From Bugula neritina (Eukaryota > Bryozoa > Gymnolaemata > Cheilostomatida > Bugulidae): a stretch of 64,000 nt of DNA. The stretch covers positions 24,261,128 through 24,325,127 of the forward strand of contig OZ037767.1 in the NCBI GenBank assembly GCA_964035545.1, read 5' to 3'. The position numbers and the translations under genes are program-made. Numbering within the stretch: the stretch's first letter is position 1; each line of letters opens with the position of its first letter. Under the pieces are notes generated by a model. The model made no database searches, had not been told where the DNA came from, and saw only the letters and a list, made by a program, of their open reading frames with translations. Shown here piece by piece: positions 12,411 through 25,857 of this stretch.

Positions 12411-14540
12411 TATAAATAGTATGTGTGTGCTGGTAGCAACACTCAACCTACAGACAGTGAGTTAGCTGAACTGTGTGCTCTATAAATTTCACTGCATATT
12501 TATCTGTTTTTCTATTTCAAGATGTATATTACAAATAAAATATATATTTCAATTTGCGCAAATTTTGAAGTTTCAGCTTACAGCTCTTATATATATTAAT
12601 TGACTTTTGCGCCTAATTATAGAGAATAGGCTTTTATAACACTAACAAAAACACCAGCTAGTATGTTGCTGATGCTAATGCTATATCTTACAATCTTAGA
12701 TATATAATTAAGCATACATGCAATTAATATCTATAAGAGTTGTAAGCCATGAAGTTTCATATAATCACCAAAACGCACTTTCACCAACTATACACTTTAA
12801 TACAGCGCCAACTAAATAGTTTTGTGGAATCAACTATTTGGCAGGCTACAATGTACCAAGTATATACTAATAATATATATCAAAGAATGTCCTATCTAGC
12901 CTATTTCAAAGCAAATGCTATACAAGAACTTTCAAAAGTTTATTTAATGACATTTAAATGCAAAGGGCAACCTCTGCATATAAATAATACATTCATTATA
13001 TAGGCCTACTCTACTCTACACGCTACTAATAGTGTTTTAACATGATTATATTATATTAAAATCATTAACATTAGTTAACTGATTGAAGATTACTTCTAAA
13101 TTATATAGCTATTACAGCTGATACTGCTACTATAGATGACAGTTCAGAGTGCTCATTAAACTTGAAAATATCAATCTAATTTCTTCAATATACTATATAT
13201 TATGATATACGATCATTTAACATAAAAAAGACCATATGATTAGCTACTGATTTACATGACACACTTGAGTTTTTCAGCACCTAGACAGTAGATGTAGACG
13301 CAGACAAAAGTATACATAACTTTGCACTCACCTATGCAAGATACTCCAACAAGAAACTCCTTTAATTGACACACTTGTGCAGAGATGTGCAGCGAAACTT
13401 TGTAACCAATTACTAGAGAGTATCTACACTACATTTACATCTATTCTGTTTGTAACCATTGACTAGAGAGATTTGTTTATCATGATCACTGCTGAATTTC
13501 AGGAGATACTAGTACATTGTTATAACTTCATAATCAAATGCATAGTGCAGTAGCACATCCAAAACTGATAAGATTGTGTTAATCAAAGTTCATAGTTATT
13601 CCATGTTGATAGATATTGCAAGAATAAAACTAAATTTCATGTTTTCAATTTTTGTTAGTAAATGCAAATAAATCACGTGCAAAAAAAAGTTAAAACAAGC
13701 TGGAACACTAAAGGCAAATTGCAAGATATTAGCTCCATATAATATTATATGAATGCATTGAAGTAGATTGCTTAGTTTACAACACGGAGTTGTCCCTTCT
13801 TTATTATGCTCCCCCAATGCTGTAAAATTGTTTAAAGCAAATTTATCAAGCCAAAATTTATGGAAAAGATAACTCATCACAACTTGAAACTATCATGAAA
13901 GATGGAGATTTACTCCGCTTTGTAGTATTGTTGCTGACAGAGCAATGTGGATATGAGAAGATAACTCTACCTTGCTACTCATTATGCTTACACCAATACA
14001 TGTGGACAATTAATAAACTATTCACTAATAACAAATTGATAGAACTAAGTTTACATAGTTTGAATTAGGGTGAAACTCGTGCTAAGAGCAAGCAGTATTG
14101 TTTATATAATTTAAATATATACGTATATAAACAACTATAAACATGTAAGCAGCACAGCATTGGTTGAGTATTAGATTAGCATAGAATAAAAACATTTCTA
14201 ACATAAAACTATGATATACTTAAAATGTATAGTGAATTGGACTAAAAATACATGAATATGGGCTTCTACATGCATAATAAATTCCAATATGTATAAAAAA
14301 GAAAAATAGTGCTATAACAAATATGAAAATTTGTACAATCTATGATTGTTTAAAAGGGTTTCTTAGACATTTATATAAATTATAGCAAGCAGCTTGATAA
14401 AACATATTATATTAAAATGGCAGGCAACAAGGAATAGAAATATTTTAAGCAAAAACTGATGAGAAATAAGCTGAGAAATATTTGAGCATCAAATACCATA
14501 ATAGAATGAGATGTAAGTAAAACACAATACATGTTTTAAT
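12411..14540. other. Intergenic space, SLC12A9 to GALM copy 1
   Basis: AT-rich, no exon with splice sites and family similarity. The open frames at 12749-13003 (plus) and 13596-13880 (minus) have no coding character. It should hold the promoter of the alternative SLC12A9 exon and the GALM copy 1 3' UTR. Confidence 0.5.
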
Positions 14541-17500
14541 TTACTCAACAGAAAACTTATAGCTTGTGGTATGGTGGTACTGCTCCCCTGGCCTCAGAAC
14601 ACAGCTTGGGAAGTTAGGCTACAATTTAATCAGATTCAAGAACTGAAACACATGTTTCTAATTAACATTTCTGATTGTTTGACTAATAGCTCTAAAGTCT
14701 AACCAATACAAAAATCACCATTAGTCTACATTGACTAGAGACACAACAGTAAAATTTCACTAAACATAATCTAGACACAAAACAGTGTCTGGTATTTGAG
14801 GTCAAGTTTGTTTATATCATAAATCAAGGCAGTTCACATTCCAACAAGTTTCATGAGAGAAATACCAACAGCTATATATGTCTAACTTTTACAACATTTC
14901 TAACTAGTACAGTTCAAAGAAAATACATTCCGTCATGCAAAAATTAGCCCAAGGGTCAAGAGGAAAATTTGGCTACAGAAACTTTAAATTTGAAAAGGTA
15001 TTGCAACAAATTTGGCAGTCAACGCAAAGACTAATCTCGGAGATTTAAAAAGGGTAAGAAATGGACTCATGCTCGCATTACTTCCTGAACTTACTTTATT
15101 TGGAGAGTCAGGATAGTGTTGAGTTTCCAGACAAAACGCAGAGTATGGCCCATAGTGATGGCCACTTTTACCATCTGCATTTAAATAGTAGCCTGTGTAG
15201 AACTGCACACCAGGTTGGGTGGTGTGCACTTCCATAACTCGGCCACCCGCAGTAACTCTACCAAAGTAAACAATGGTAGTCAAAGTCTATACACATGATG
15301 TGACATTTTATAGTATGTGACAGCCTATCAAGATAAAGAAATGATCTCAGAAAAACTTATACAATTATGTATCTTTTTATTTTGTTGGCTGAGAAACAGT
15401 CTATATTAATTAAATGCTGTCACTTTAGCAAAGAAAATCTCTGTAATATAAGCAATTATAAAATGTCTGTAAAAAATGCATTACAAATATCTCTTACCGT
15501 CCAACAAATCTCATCTCTCCAGTTTGACCCTCCACTACAAAGTTATGATCATAGCCCTAAAATCATAATGAGTTTGTAACACAAATTCTAACACAAGCAG
15601 ACACTAATATTTTACACCGAATTCGCTCTGAGAAATTGTCACCATAGGATTGATTAAAGTCCAATCTACTCCACACACTACTTCAACAAACGTAATTTCC
15701 ATCTCACTCTATCACATAGCAACTTTTCATCACAACATAAGTTGACAGTACTGTGGGTTTGGCAACTGCAAACTGTTAAGACTCAAATTTCACAATAAGA
15801 GTCAGTAAACAATGTATTTTCAATTACTTAGAGCTTCCAATGGATGTTTCCAAAACTCTATTAGCAGCTTAATTTAAAAGTAAAACTTTTTAAAAATAAA
15901 TACAATTGCAATAAAATAACTGAAAGCATACTAATCTGCTTTTAGTAGTTGTATTTGCAATGAAACTTTAGCAAAAATAATTAATTTTAACCCAAAAATA
16001 GAATTATCAAAACTCCAAGAGGCTAGATAATGCCAGCATACACTCATCACTGCCTCAGTCTGTACTGCTGTGTATTTACTAAAGACAAGCTGTTCTAACC
16101 TGATTATCTATAGATGCTAACAAGTCTTGCGTCAAAACTGTAGATGATCGAAGGTCAAAGTTAGTGTCAGTTACTGAAGTTATCTCCCCTGTAGGAATGC
16201 TGACATCGTCTTTAGGCGTGTACTCATTGCAAGCAAGTTGTATCTTATGTGAGAATATGTTTCCTGTAGCCTGAGAAACAAATGGAATAAACCGCTTTCA
16301 ATGGCATGATTGTAGAACTTAAATTATTCGAGTCCAGTGGGTAAAGGTTTGCTCAAGGTGAGTGAAAAAACTGTGGACAATGACACCAGTTCTACTGAAC
16401 CCGGTGAGTATTATATCATTTCTCCAGTGACATAGTATATACGAATAATAAAATATCACAATTTTAGTATCCGCTAGAAGTATAACACAGCTATATATCT
16501 TAATTTGAAAATGTTACAGCATTATAGGCAGCTGCCTGTTGAATTTAAAATTGTATTTTAATGGTGGCCATTTACTACCCTTTAAAAGTTACGATTCTAC
16601 AGTTTCTATAATAAACGCTGACTACAACTACTAATTTATCTTTAATTCATAAAAAACAAAACTAAAAATAATCACAAAATTCTAATTATAAACACTTGGA
16701 TTCCATGAATTGAGTATGAATAAAAACAGCTACTTGAAAACACAAAACCAAATTAACAAAGTCATATCTGCCAGAAGTTCTAGCTGACAGCATTTGCCAA
16801 ACATTTGACCAATGACAGTCTTTGCTAACTATCTTCTCCACCTGACAGGTGAGAAAAGCCTGTGTTTTAAAATAAAAATGTAACAAAAGAAGTAATCTTT
16901 TCTCGGAGGATTTTAACCCGGCCCCAAAACAAAATTTAATAAAAGAATAAGAAACTTAGGCTATAAAGATTTCTCCACCACAACACCTAAAGAACAAATA
17001 AAAAGTCACAAACAGGTTTCTAAAGTTGATGAATTAACATTCAGAAGTTGTACCATGAAATCAATTTGGTCGTGTATGTAACTCTAAAGCTGTATTTACG
17101 CCATCAAAAAATTTCTGCAGATTTTAATAAAACAAGAATGTAATTAGACAAGCCAACTTTATCAAGTAGAATACAAACAGTGGACGCATTATAAACCCCT
17201 GTAACAGCCATACCTCTCCCTCTAAGTTAAAGTAAGCGTGATTGGTCAGGTTCAGAATAGTTGGCTTGTCTGTAGAAGCTTCGTAGTCTATCACAAGTTC
17301 TGCGTTTTCAGTGACCTCATAAGTCACCTTGACCTTGAGTTGGCCGGGATAACTCTCTTCACCATCAGCACTGGTGTATGTCAGAACCAGCTTGTTATCA
17401 ACTATCTCATGGTCCCAGTTTTTCTACAAGATAAGCAAGATATTTATTGAACATGAGTTGCTGTCCTAAATTAAATTGAAGTCAGCAAGTAAACTTTGAG

Positions 17501-19347
17501 TAGAGTTACATAACACTGTAGCTGCCTCCTACATGCAAAATAAAAATAATGCAAAGCTCTTGCAAAACAGCTAAAACTGAAAAAAGTTGCTGAAAGTTGG
17601 GTACCTATTAGCAGATGTCTGAGATCCAGAAAGATACACAAGTCATTGTTTTCTCATTTCAGAACAAGATGACAGCATGACATGTATCTTGTATAAACAA
17701 GCAAGCATTCCAAATGCCCAGGTAAAACAATGTATGCAATACATAACACCAAAATACAGCTTTTACAACAAACTGCTAATAGCGCAAACATTTTTAAAGC
17801 TGTATTCAACTGTAGAACTTGAATAAATAATCTAAGAATACAGTATTATGACAGGAAATAGAATTTTTCATTGACTTGAAATCTGAAATTGTTATCAAAA
17901 ATGTCTTCTGACCAAATAGTTTATAATACAGGATATACTATGATAATTGAGGCTTCAAGCTTTCAAATGAGATTTTTCATTACTTTAACAAAGAGTATAG
18001 TCACCATATATGTGAGAACCCCCCCCCCCCCCCCCCCCCGATGGTAAGCATTTTTAAAATCGGGCTAAAGATTTATTCAGATGTGACACAGGAGTAATTA
18101 TGACTGAATGCTCTTCCTAACATCACCACCGGTGTTTGGACTTAAACCATTGACCCTGTGTTACACTAGGCCAGTGTTCCATCCACTAAACGCAGCGCCT
18201 CCCTTATGTTATAAAATATAGCCGATATTACACTATAAACTCACATTAGAAACTGATAGTCATAGTGACACACACCTTATCAAACCCTGAAAGCCCGCCA
18301 TGTAAATGATTTGGTCCATTATTCACTGCCAGCTGGTAACTAACACCATCAAGGGAAAACTTTCCATTCGCTATACGATTTGCAAATCGGCCAACCAGTG
18401 CACCGAAATAAAACTTCCCGTACTCTACAACAACAGTATGTCATGAAATGAAACCCATTTTGAGTTCTGAAACTATACTCTAAAGGCTGCCACTAATTAG
18501 TTTGGCAGCCATTCATTAAATTTAGGGTTTAACACAATATTTCTCATGAACTTTCATTCAATTACTAAATAATTATCTGGTTTAGAATTAAAGCAAGAGC
18601 CAACCTTGAGGAGTGTCATACCCTAGGGTGACATCTATTACTTCTCCCTGATTATTTGGAGCAAGAATACTCTGTATTACACCACCCAGAGAGTAAATAA
18701 CAACTTCTACACCACCACCGCACAGCTTATACCTACAAATATCCTTTGTTTCATCACAACACAGCATATTAGTTGAAACAGAAAATATCGAATTTTTAAG
18801 ATGAAATAGAAACTTGCTAAAAATTGCACAAGTTATAATTTATGCTGCACTATTTTATATTGAAATCATTATACTGATACAGTTTGGGTTCTAATTCTAG
18901 TTTGGTTTGTTGTAACACTGGGCTTAACCGTTATGGCAAATTAAATTAATTTATTAATTAATTGCTTACAATTTAAGTTGAGAACTGAAATTGAGGCTAT
19001 ATCATAACTTAGATAATACTACTTTGAGTAGCCATAAATGATAAATGCATTTAGTATCCCACAAGGATGAGAACTATGACTATCACAATGGCGGATGACT
19101 ACTATGACTATGGTAAGAACAACACCATACTTGTTTTGAGTCTTAAATTATTACGTTAGGTTTATAGTTTAATTTTTCATTTATTATTATATAACTCGTG
19201 TCCATTGCCACCTATAGCAAACCTAAAGATAAATGATCCAGTATGATTATGAGTATGTTCAAACTTGTGAATGAGTTCTAGTTTTACTCACTGAGCAGTG
19301 TTATCTTCCCACAGTTTCACCAATGAAATGGTTGCTGCAGATGCCAT
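14541..19347 (-). CDS. GALM: Galactose mutarotase (aldose 1-epimerase), tandem copy 1, catalytic residues intact
   Basis: Cytosolic enzyme that interconverts alpha and beta anomers of galactose and glucose, feeding the Leloir pathway. Exons: 19347-19292, 18732-18605, 18424-18276, 17423-17214, 16270-16100, 15556-15498, 15257-15095, 14618-14541 (TAA). They total 1014 nt, 337 residues, against 342 in human GALM. Landmarks: [12 protein letters not shown] (substrate Asn/Arg, residues 77-78); GPNHLHGG with catalytic His103; [11 protein letters not shown] with His173; GYDHNF with the sugar-binding Asp; [14 protein letters not shown]; and [14 protein letters not shown] with catalytic base Glu302. The three catalytic residues (human His107, His176, Glu307) are all present, so activity is expected. 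It lies 1.7 kb downstream of its tandem paralogue on the same strand. The start Met is the first in the exon and leads into a short tail (KLWEDNTAQ) typical of the family. Confidence 0.95.
16845..16985 (+). mobile_element. MITE family A, diverged copy
   Basis: Contains the same ordered blocks as the full copies (GAGAAAAGCCTG, AATGTAACAAAAGAAGT, TTTTAACCCGGCCCCAAA, AACTTAGGCTAT, TTTCTCCAC) with many changes. It lies in intron 4 of GALM copy 1. Confidence 0.6.
18018..18040. repeat. Poly-C run
   Basis: An uninterrupted run of about 20 C in an intron of GALM copy 1. The minus strand gives poly-G. The length is likely variable and error-prone in sequencing. Confidence 0.8.
18085..18205 (-). mobile_element. 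tRNA-derived SINE, minus strand
   Basis: On the minus strand it reads GGCGCTGCGTTTAGTGGAT (box A region), GGCCTAGTGTAACACAGGG, GGTTTAAGTCC (box B) and then GTGATGTTAGGAAGAGC. This is a tRNA-like head followed by the AGGAAGAGCAT tail block seen at 7325-7510. It lies in intron 3 of GALM copy 1. Confidence 0.6.
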
Positions 19348-21019
19348 AACTGATCCTGATAAAAATTACCAACTACAATATAAATAAGCAAAAGGCTAGT
19401 GGCTAATGCTAAAAGTAATAGCAAATGTATGACTGCAATTTTTATTGTAAATCAAGCAATTGATCAAATTAAGGTCAAGGGCGTGAGCTTTAGCTAGCAA
19501 AAACTGTAACTAAGTGAAAATCTAATGGTTAATGAGTTATCCCCGTAATATTGTTTAACAGTCACAGTAATTGTAAAACTAAGTGTGATTGCTACCTGAA
19601 ACTGACAGTAAAACTCAAACTGAAATAGTAAAATGAAAACTACTCGAAGTAAAACTGAAAGTAAAATTAAAACTTAAATCATTCACAATTATTATAATCT
19701 ATAAATATTGCCAAAAATACAGAAGGTACAAAAATTCAAAATTTGCACAGTGGTTAAAGCTTATTTTACTTGTACCAGTATAACAATACAATAACTATAA
19801 AATTGCTTATAACAGTTACAAAAGATCAACCTTAATGAGCGCCGACTCTGAGCAAGTTGCAAAAGTGTAGCTGAGGTTTCATAATTTTAAAAGATGTTAT
19901 ATCGAGGCAGGCTTGCGCATCTCCAAAATTTAGAAGCTTTATGTAGGTTTCAATCCAAGGTTATTATACTAGCGATGCCATTCTACCCTTTATAGTAGGC
20001 GTGCCCTGTTTCCTTCAAAAATTCATATTTACTTACAATGTGCAATCTACATACTTCTAAAACTTGATAATTGAGAGAGGTAGATGTCTGGATTTACATG
20101 AATTGTTGCATAGAGGAGCTTGTTAAAATAATCTTAGGAAAACCCATTTAGTTTGCCATTTTATTAAAAAATAGTTATGAGTAATATTATATGGTATGAG
20201 CCTAAAAATTGTTTTTAACATCTAACAAACCTGTGTTTGCACTAATGAAATTTGGCCAACAATAAGAAAGTTTTTAAAAAACTACACTTTCGCTAAAAAT
20301 GAAAAAAAAATGAAGCTAGTTCTCCTGAAACTGTGAAAAGACTATGGGCTTGTAAAAAACAGTTTCTTGCTCAATCATATACTGATTTGTCAGCTGTAAT
20401 ATGGTAGCCACTGGACATTTGCATTAACTTTTGACATTTTAAAAAGCAAATTAAAAATTTTAGTTTACTATTGTTTGCATGTACACTATGATCATAGATA
20501 GAGTTTGAATTTGAGCCAAGGCATAGGTTTAAAATGTCTACATTTACAACTATATAACATCGATATTATAATATATTGTCACAAATTGAATATAGCCTAC
20601 TGCATATTTTCCCAATGTTTTTATTTTTCTTACAAATTGTTGAGAAATACAGCTGTAAAAATATATTTAAGTAATAATGATTTGAAAGCTTCAAAGAAAG
20701 AAAAATAAATCAAAAGTACATCATTAATGAAATATTGCAGTTTCCACTACATGTACAATTTATTAGAGTTGAGTAACATACATATAATAGTCAATATAAA
20801 AAGTGTACTTTAAATTGAATCTAATGAGAATTATAAATTCTAGCAGAACAAAACAATAGAACATAGTAAGCTCAAAAATCGCTTATGATGATCAAAGCAA
20901 ATTATGTATATTCTAAAATTTAGCCATCAAAATATTATAGCAGCTACTAGCTTCTTGTTAATGAGTGAATGTCAAAATCGGACGTGCATTGTGTTAGCAA
21001 GTACTTTTACTTGCTAGCA
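19348..21019. other. Intergenic space between the GALM copies
   Basis: Should hold the copy 1 promoter and the copy 2 3' UTR, with a minus-strand AATAAA at 20764-20759. No other gene seen; the plus frame at 20505-20708 is not convincing. Confidence 0.5.
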
Positions 21020-24000
21020 CTATTCCATTAGGAACTGATACCAGGTTGTGTCGCTGTATACCTCACCTGGTCTCAACACAGCTTGTGGGAATTGAGGCTG
21101 TAAAACAAACAAAAACATTTTATCAACTTATTAATCACTCAGCAATTATATAGAAAATAAAAACAAAGCAGTTAAGGTCTGCCCACATGAAGAAAAATTT
21201 CACATGTAAAACCTCTTTCGGAGTTACCTGCTACACACAATACTTTGACAGTTGGGGTCAAACTTCAGTGGCAAATTGTATTTGCCCACAGTTTGACTAC
21301 AAACTATTTTATTTAAAATCTCAATAATGCATAATAGACCGTAATAAAAGAACAAAAGGAATAAAAATAGACCGAGAAAAGCGGAATCACTAAGCAGTAC
21401 TGAGACAATTAGATCACCGCCTATAAGAAAATCTTCCAGTAATCGTTCAGCATGTTAATTGCACAAAACAGCCCTATTATGCTCTATGTGGCAAAACCTC
21501 AAGTAATTTAATAACTGTGGAATAATTAGCAGTATAATTTCAAGAGCTACCTTATTAGGAGAATCAGGGTATGCGTTGGGAAAAAGGCACATTGCAGAGC
21601 ATCTGCCGTAAGTAGCACCATTCTTGCCTTTTGGAACAGAGAGGGCATATCCTGTGTAGAAGTGCAATGAGGGGTGAGTGGTGTACATGTCCAGTATTCG
21701 TCCATCTGCACTCACCCTATAAATCACCAAGTTATACATACACCTAAATCAGAGTCAGCTACACATATATATACCAGCAGGCATGCACATATACACATAT
21801 AACATATGCATGCATTATATATATATACACACACGCACGAACGCACGCACACATGATAACATCCCGGTGACAATGAGCAACTAATCAGGGTGATATAAGT
21901 CAACTTTTTTAATTGACTGAGGTACATGGGTTAAAAATATTACATAAATGGTGCTTAAAACAATCGCCTGCATTGTATGTCCCTTCTAACTAAAACTTAC
22001 TGGCATACCTTCCAACATAGTTCTTACAGCCTTGTTTACCTTCTATAATGTAATTTCTATCAAAACCCTAAAAAACACAAAAGTATCACAAAAAGTGGAA
22101 ACATGTAAACAAGTATATGGTGAATACACACAGTGTCGTTAGTCAATACGATTGCTTCTGCTAAGCATGCAGCAAGTGCATTAGATTTTGGTAAAACTTG
22201 AGCTAGCTTCTGGTTCAACTTCCCTTTGACAAAAATGAAGCTGTAAAATAAATCATGTGATGATCAAATGTTTAATAGGATTGTCATGTAACAAGACATA
22301 GTGCCTTTATACTGCGTAGGTTATTGGCACACACTCAGTCTAAACTTGCTTACTATTTACATCTAAAGTATCATAGTCGTCACTGTTGAGTAGCTCCTGA
22401 GTCAGCAGCTTCCCTTGTCTCATGTCAGCATCTTTACCCTCCACCGACTCCACGTGACCATACGGAATCTTTGTGCCATCCAATGGTGTATATTCAGAGC
22501 ATTTCAACTTGACAACATGATTGGATATGTCTCCTTTACTCTAAAACATAAAAACAAGGTAAAAGCTTCAAACCTAATGCGATATTTCATATAATTACAT
22601 TAAAAATTAAGTCAGTTGTGTGGACACAGTAACATATTGACACAATGGCCTGCAGAGTAATAGGTAATATGTACTATAGAGCACCAGTTTTTAGCTCCAT
22701 ACATTCATCTCTGGCTCTACCATTTGACATTTTATTTCTAGCACAATGTGCATTGTATTTTTGGCGATTTCATGAGACGTAAATTTGCATGTACACTAGA
22801 AATTTTGCAACAAAAATGGCACAGATTGAAATTTCATATAAATATTTATAAAAAACAAACTTCAGAATTTCAAGAAGATGAAGTCTTACAGCTTTTTATG
22901 CAGCCTCATTTTTAGTAGATATTAGTAGCATGAGTTATTGCCTCTGTTTAATACAAAGCAGATGCATCATAAACCAACACACAAATCACTCAGCTAAATA
23001 AAACTACTTCTCAGCATAATTACAATTTAAAAGACCTAAGTTTATGAGCTAAACTACTGGAAAATTATACACCAACAGAAAATACTAGTAAAATACGCAC
23101 ATGGCCCTGCAGGTTAAAGAAGGCATGATTTGATAGGCTGACAATAGTCGGTTTGTCTGTGACGGCGGAATAATCCACGATGATTGTTGCGTCATCAGTG
23201 ACCTCATATGTGACCTTTGCCTTCAGTGTACCTGTCGTTAAAATAATATAATACTATGATATAATAATATAATAATAGCATAATATTATATTTTAAGTGC
23301 ATTCTAAACTATATATAAGAGCATAGCATATTCCAAGTTATAATTGACAGTTGTAATAAGGGTTATAGAGTAGAAAATGGCTCAATCCTAGGCTAGAAAT
23401 ATAAAGTTGATAACAACTGACTGAATGCATAATATATAAAGAACTGCTCATAGGCTACCACATATTTGCCAGTGTAGCTGTAACATGAATAAACACTAAG
23501 TGTGAGACATAACCAGCATACAACAAAGGGTTTCTGGCTCACCTGGGAAATTCTCTTCTCCATCAACACTGGAGTAAGTTAGAATTAACTTACTCCCACA
23601 TACTTCATACTCCCAAGGTTTCTGTGATAACAATAGGTTCAGTATTTTAAAAAGTGAGTCATGAGTGACAATAATGACATCCTAATTATATTATGACATC
23701 CTATTATATTACTTTCATAGACTGAAAATTTTCTATAAAAAAAACTACAATGAGCACTCATTCATATCAACTGTAGAAATAGTATTTATAGTAGTACAAG
23801 TGAAATGGCTCAAATAGAACCAACATCTACCTGGTCAAATCCAACAAGACCTCCGTGAACATAGTTTGGCCCATGGTTGATATTTAGTTGGTGTTGTTTA
23901 CCATCAAGTGTGAATTTGCCATTAGCCACCCTGTTTGAATATCTTCCAATAATACCGCCAATGTACTGCGCTCCATATTCTACAAACATATAACCGTTAA

Positions 24001-24505
24001 CACATGCATGTGTAGTTTATAACATTGATATGCATTTATTATGCATATAATATACGAGCCTTGCACGATACAAAACTCAATCAAGTTTTGCTTGCCCTAA
24101 TTTTTTTGTAATATAGAAGGAATTAATAATTGTTAAATCTCCTAAATACAGATGAAATATGTCTAACTTGCAATAACGTAACATATGGTAAGATAAAATT
24201 TGCAGCACACCTTGAGGAGTGTCATACCCAAGTACAACGTCTGCTAACTCTCCATCTTTATTGGGAACTTTGATGCTCTGTATAATACCACCTAACGAGT
24301 ACACAGTCACCTCAATGCCGCCACCACTTAGCTTGAACCTGGATCAAACCAGGCTAATAATCTCACCTGACTGTATACTTGGTGAACGCTAATGAAACTA
24401 TGAAAGAAGAGATTTATTTGAGGAAGTGGCATGGAGTAGAGCTACGCCTACTTACTCAGTGGTACCATCATCCCATTTCTTTACTATCTTCACTGCTTCA
24501 CTCAT
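21020..24505 (-). CDS. Galactose mutarotase-like paralogue, tandem copy 2, lacks catalytic Glu (probable pseudoenzyme)
   Basis: Tandem duplicate of the neighbouring GALM gene. Exons: 24505-24456, 24338-24211, 23979-23831, 23621-23543, 23231-23101, 22540-22361, 22067-22009, 21716-21551, 21097-21020 (TAG). They total 1020 nt, 339 residues. Five exon lengths (128, 149, 59, 78, and 79+131=210) equal those of copy 1; an extra intron splits the 210-nt exon. Kept: GRYSNRVANG, NYVHGG (His101), LSNHAFFNL (His171), FDRN (Asp kept, neighbouring His now Arg). Changed: the CLETQ motif that carries the catalytic base reads CLFPN, so the Glu is Phe304. This takes more than one base change in a clean reading frame with good splice sites, so decay or sequencing error is unlikely. 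Known family chemistry needs this Glu, so I infer loss of mutarotase activity with possible sugar binding. A minus-strand AATAAA lies at 20764-20759. Confidence 0.93.
21765..21860. repeat. CA/TA-rich microsatellite
   Basis: Mixed ACACATATA, TATATATATACACACAC and CGCACG units in an intron of GALM copy 2. The minus-strand Cys-rich open frame here is a repeat artefact. Confidence 0.7.
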
Positions 24506-25857
24506 ACTGTTTTTAACCACCTCTTGTATGTTATGGCCTTGGAGACAGCTGCCACTATGAATACAATTCAAATAATCAAAACTATATAGTCACAGCCTTT
24601 CTATACATTTTGCTATAAATAGTAATACTCCATAGCAGCACTACCTAAATTTACAGTAAAAGTTAAAGTTAGAGTACTGCATGAAATAATAAGCTTACCA
24701 GCTTGATCACAGAGGTACATGTAATGCTTATAGGTTTGTAATGCAACATGGGACATGGGGTTTATTTTTCAACATGAGGTTTTGAACTCTTTATAAACAA
24801 AGCATGACCCATCAATGTTCTTTCTGCTGCTATCCCTTAGGGCTTAGACTAGACATCCTACTAGTCCAATGTGTGTATACAGACACCTTTTAGGTCAAGG
24901 GTTAATTTACACAATTGCACAATGTATATAAACATGAGCATTCATTGTGTAACTACTGCAACATCTAATTAGTCATTACTAATTTATAATAAATACTAAT
25001 TTATAATAAATACACAACTAACTTGGATTACTAATAGACTATTATTGCAATGACAATATTGATACAATCCAATGCATTATTTGTGTAGCACCAACTATAT
25101 CTGTTAGGTTTAACTTGAACTAGTATTACTATTAGTATTAATATAACTATACATTGCATATAAATTAAAATATTCTTCATTTACAATTACTCAGTCTCAT
25201 ATTCATATTGATATTATTGAAATTTATTATTGATACATTAATATTTTAATTTAAATATGAATGTAAATAATACTACTAATAGTAATAGTAATACTAATAA
25301 TAATATTTCACTAATATAATAAATAATGATAATTATAGTTGGAAACACATACATTTACGTTATTATTAGTATAAAATTTGATATTCATGTTGCTGTTGAA
25401 TATAATTATTGATAACTACTAAAATTAAAAATAAATTAAAATGGGAAAATCAAAATCAAAATGAAAATCAAAATGAAAGTGAAACTGAAAGTGGCTGTTG
25501 ACTGTTGTTATTTTTGCAATACACTTATAGTTACAGTTATAGTTACTGCTACACAACTCAATTCTGCCATTCAGCCATGTTATGTACATCATTATGATAA
25601 CTTCTAATGTTGAATCAGTGTTGGTAACATGTGAAAAAGCAAAACATGTCTTACTTAGGCTTTATTATTTTTTCTACTACTACTCATACACGCAGTGTTA
25701 CAAGTTGATGGTTACTTAGAGTTGTCCTTTCACAACATCGTGTTTTGGTTTACTAGCCTAGTACCGCTGCCAATAAGCTGAGAGGTGAAAATCGAGAGTG
25801 GCGCGTGTAGTACCCGCACAGTTAATTTTTTTTGAAACCTAGAACTAACATTTCAAG
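24506..25857. other. Divergent promoter region, GALM copy 2 and PAK1IP1
   Basis: The two genes start 1.35 kb apart on opposite strands. The middle is very AT-rich with CTAATA and ATGAAAATCAAA simple-sequence tracts. The last 120 bases before PAK1IP1 are less AT-rich and lack a clear TATA box. Confidence 0.45.
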
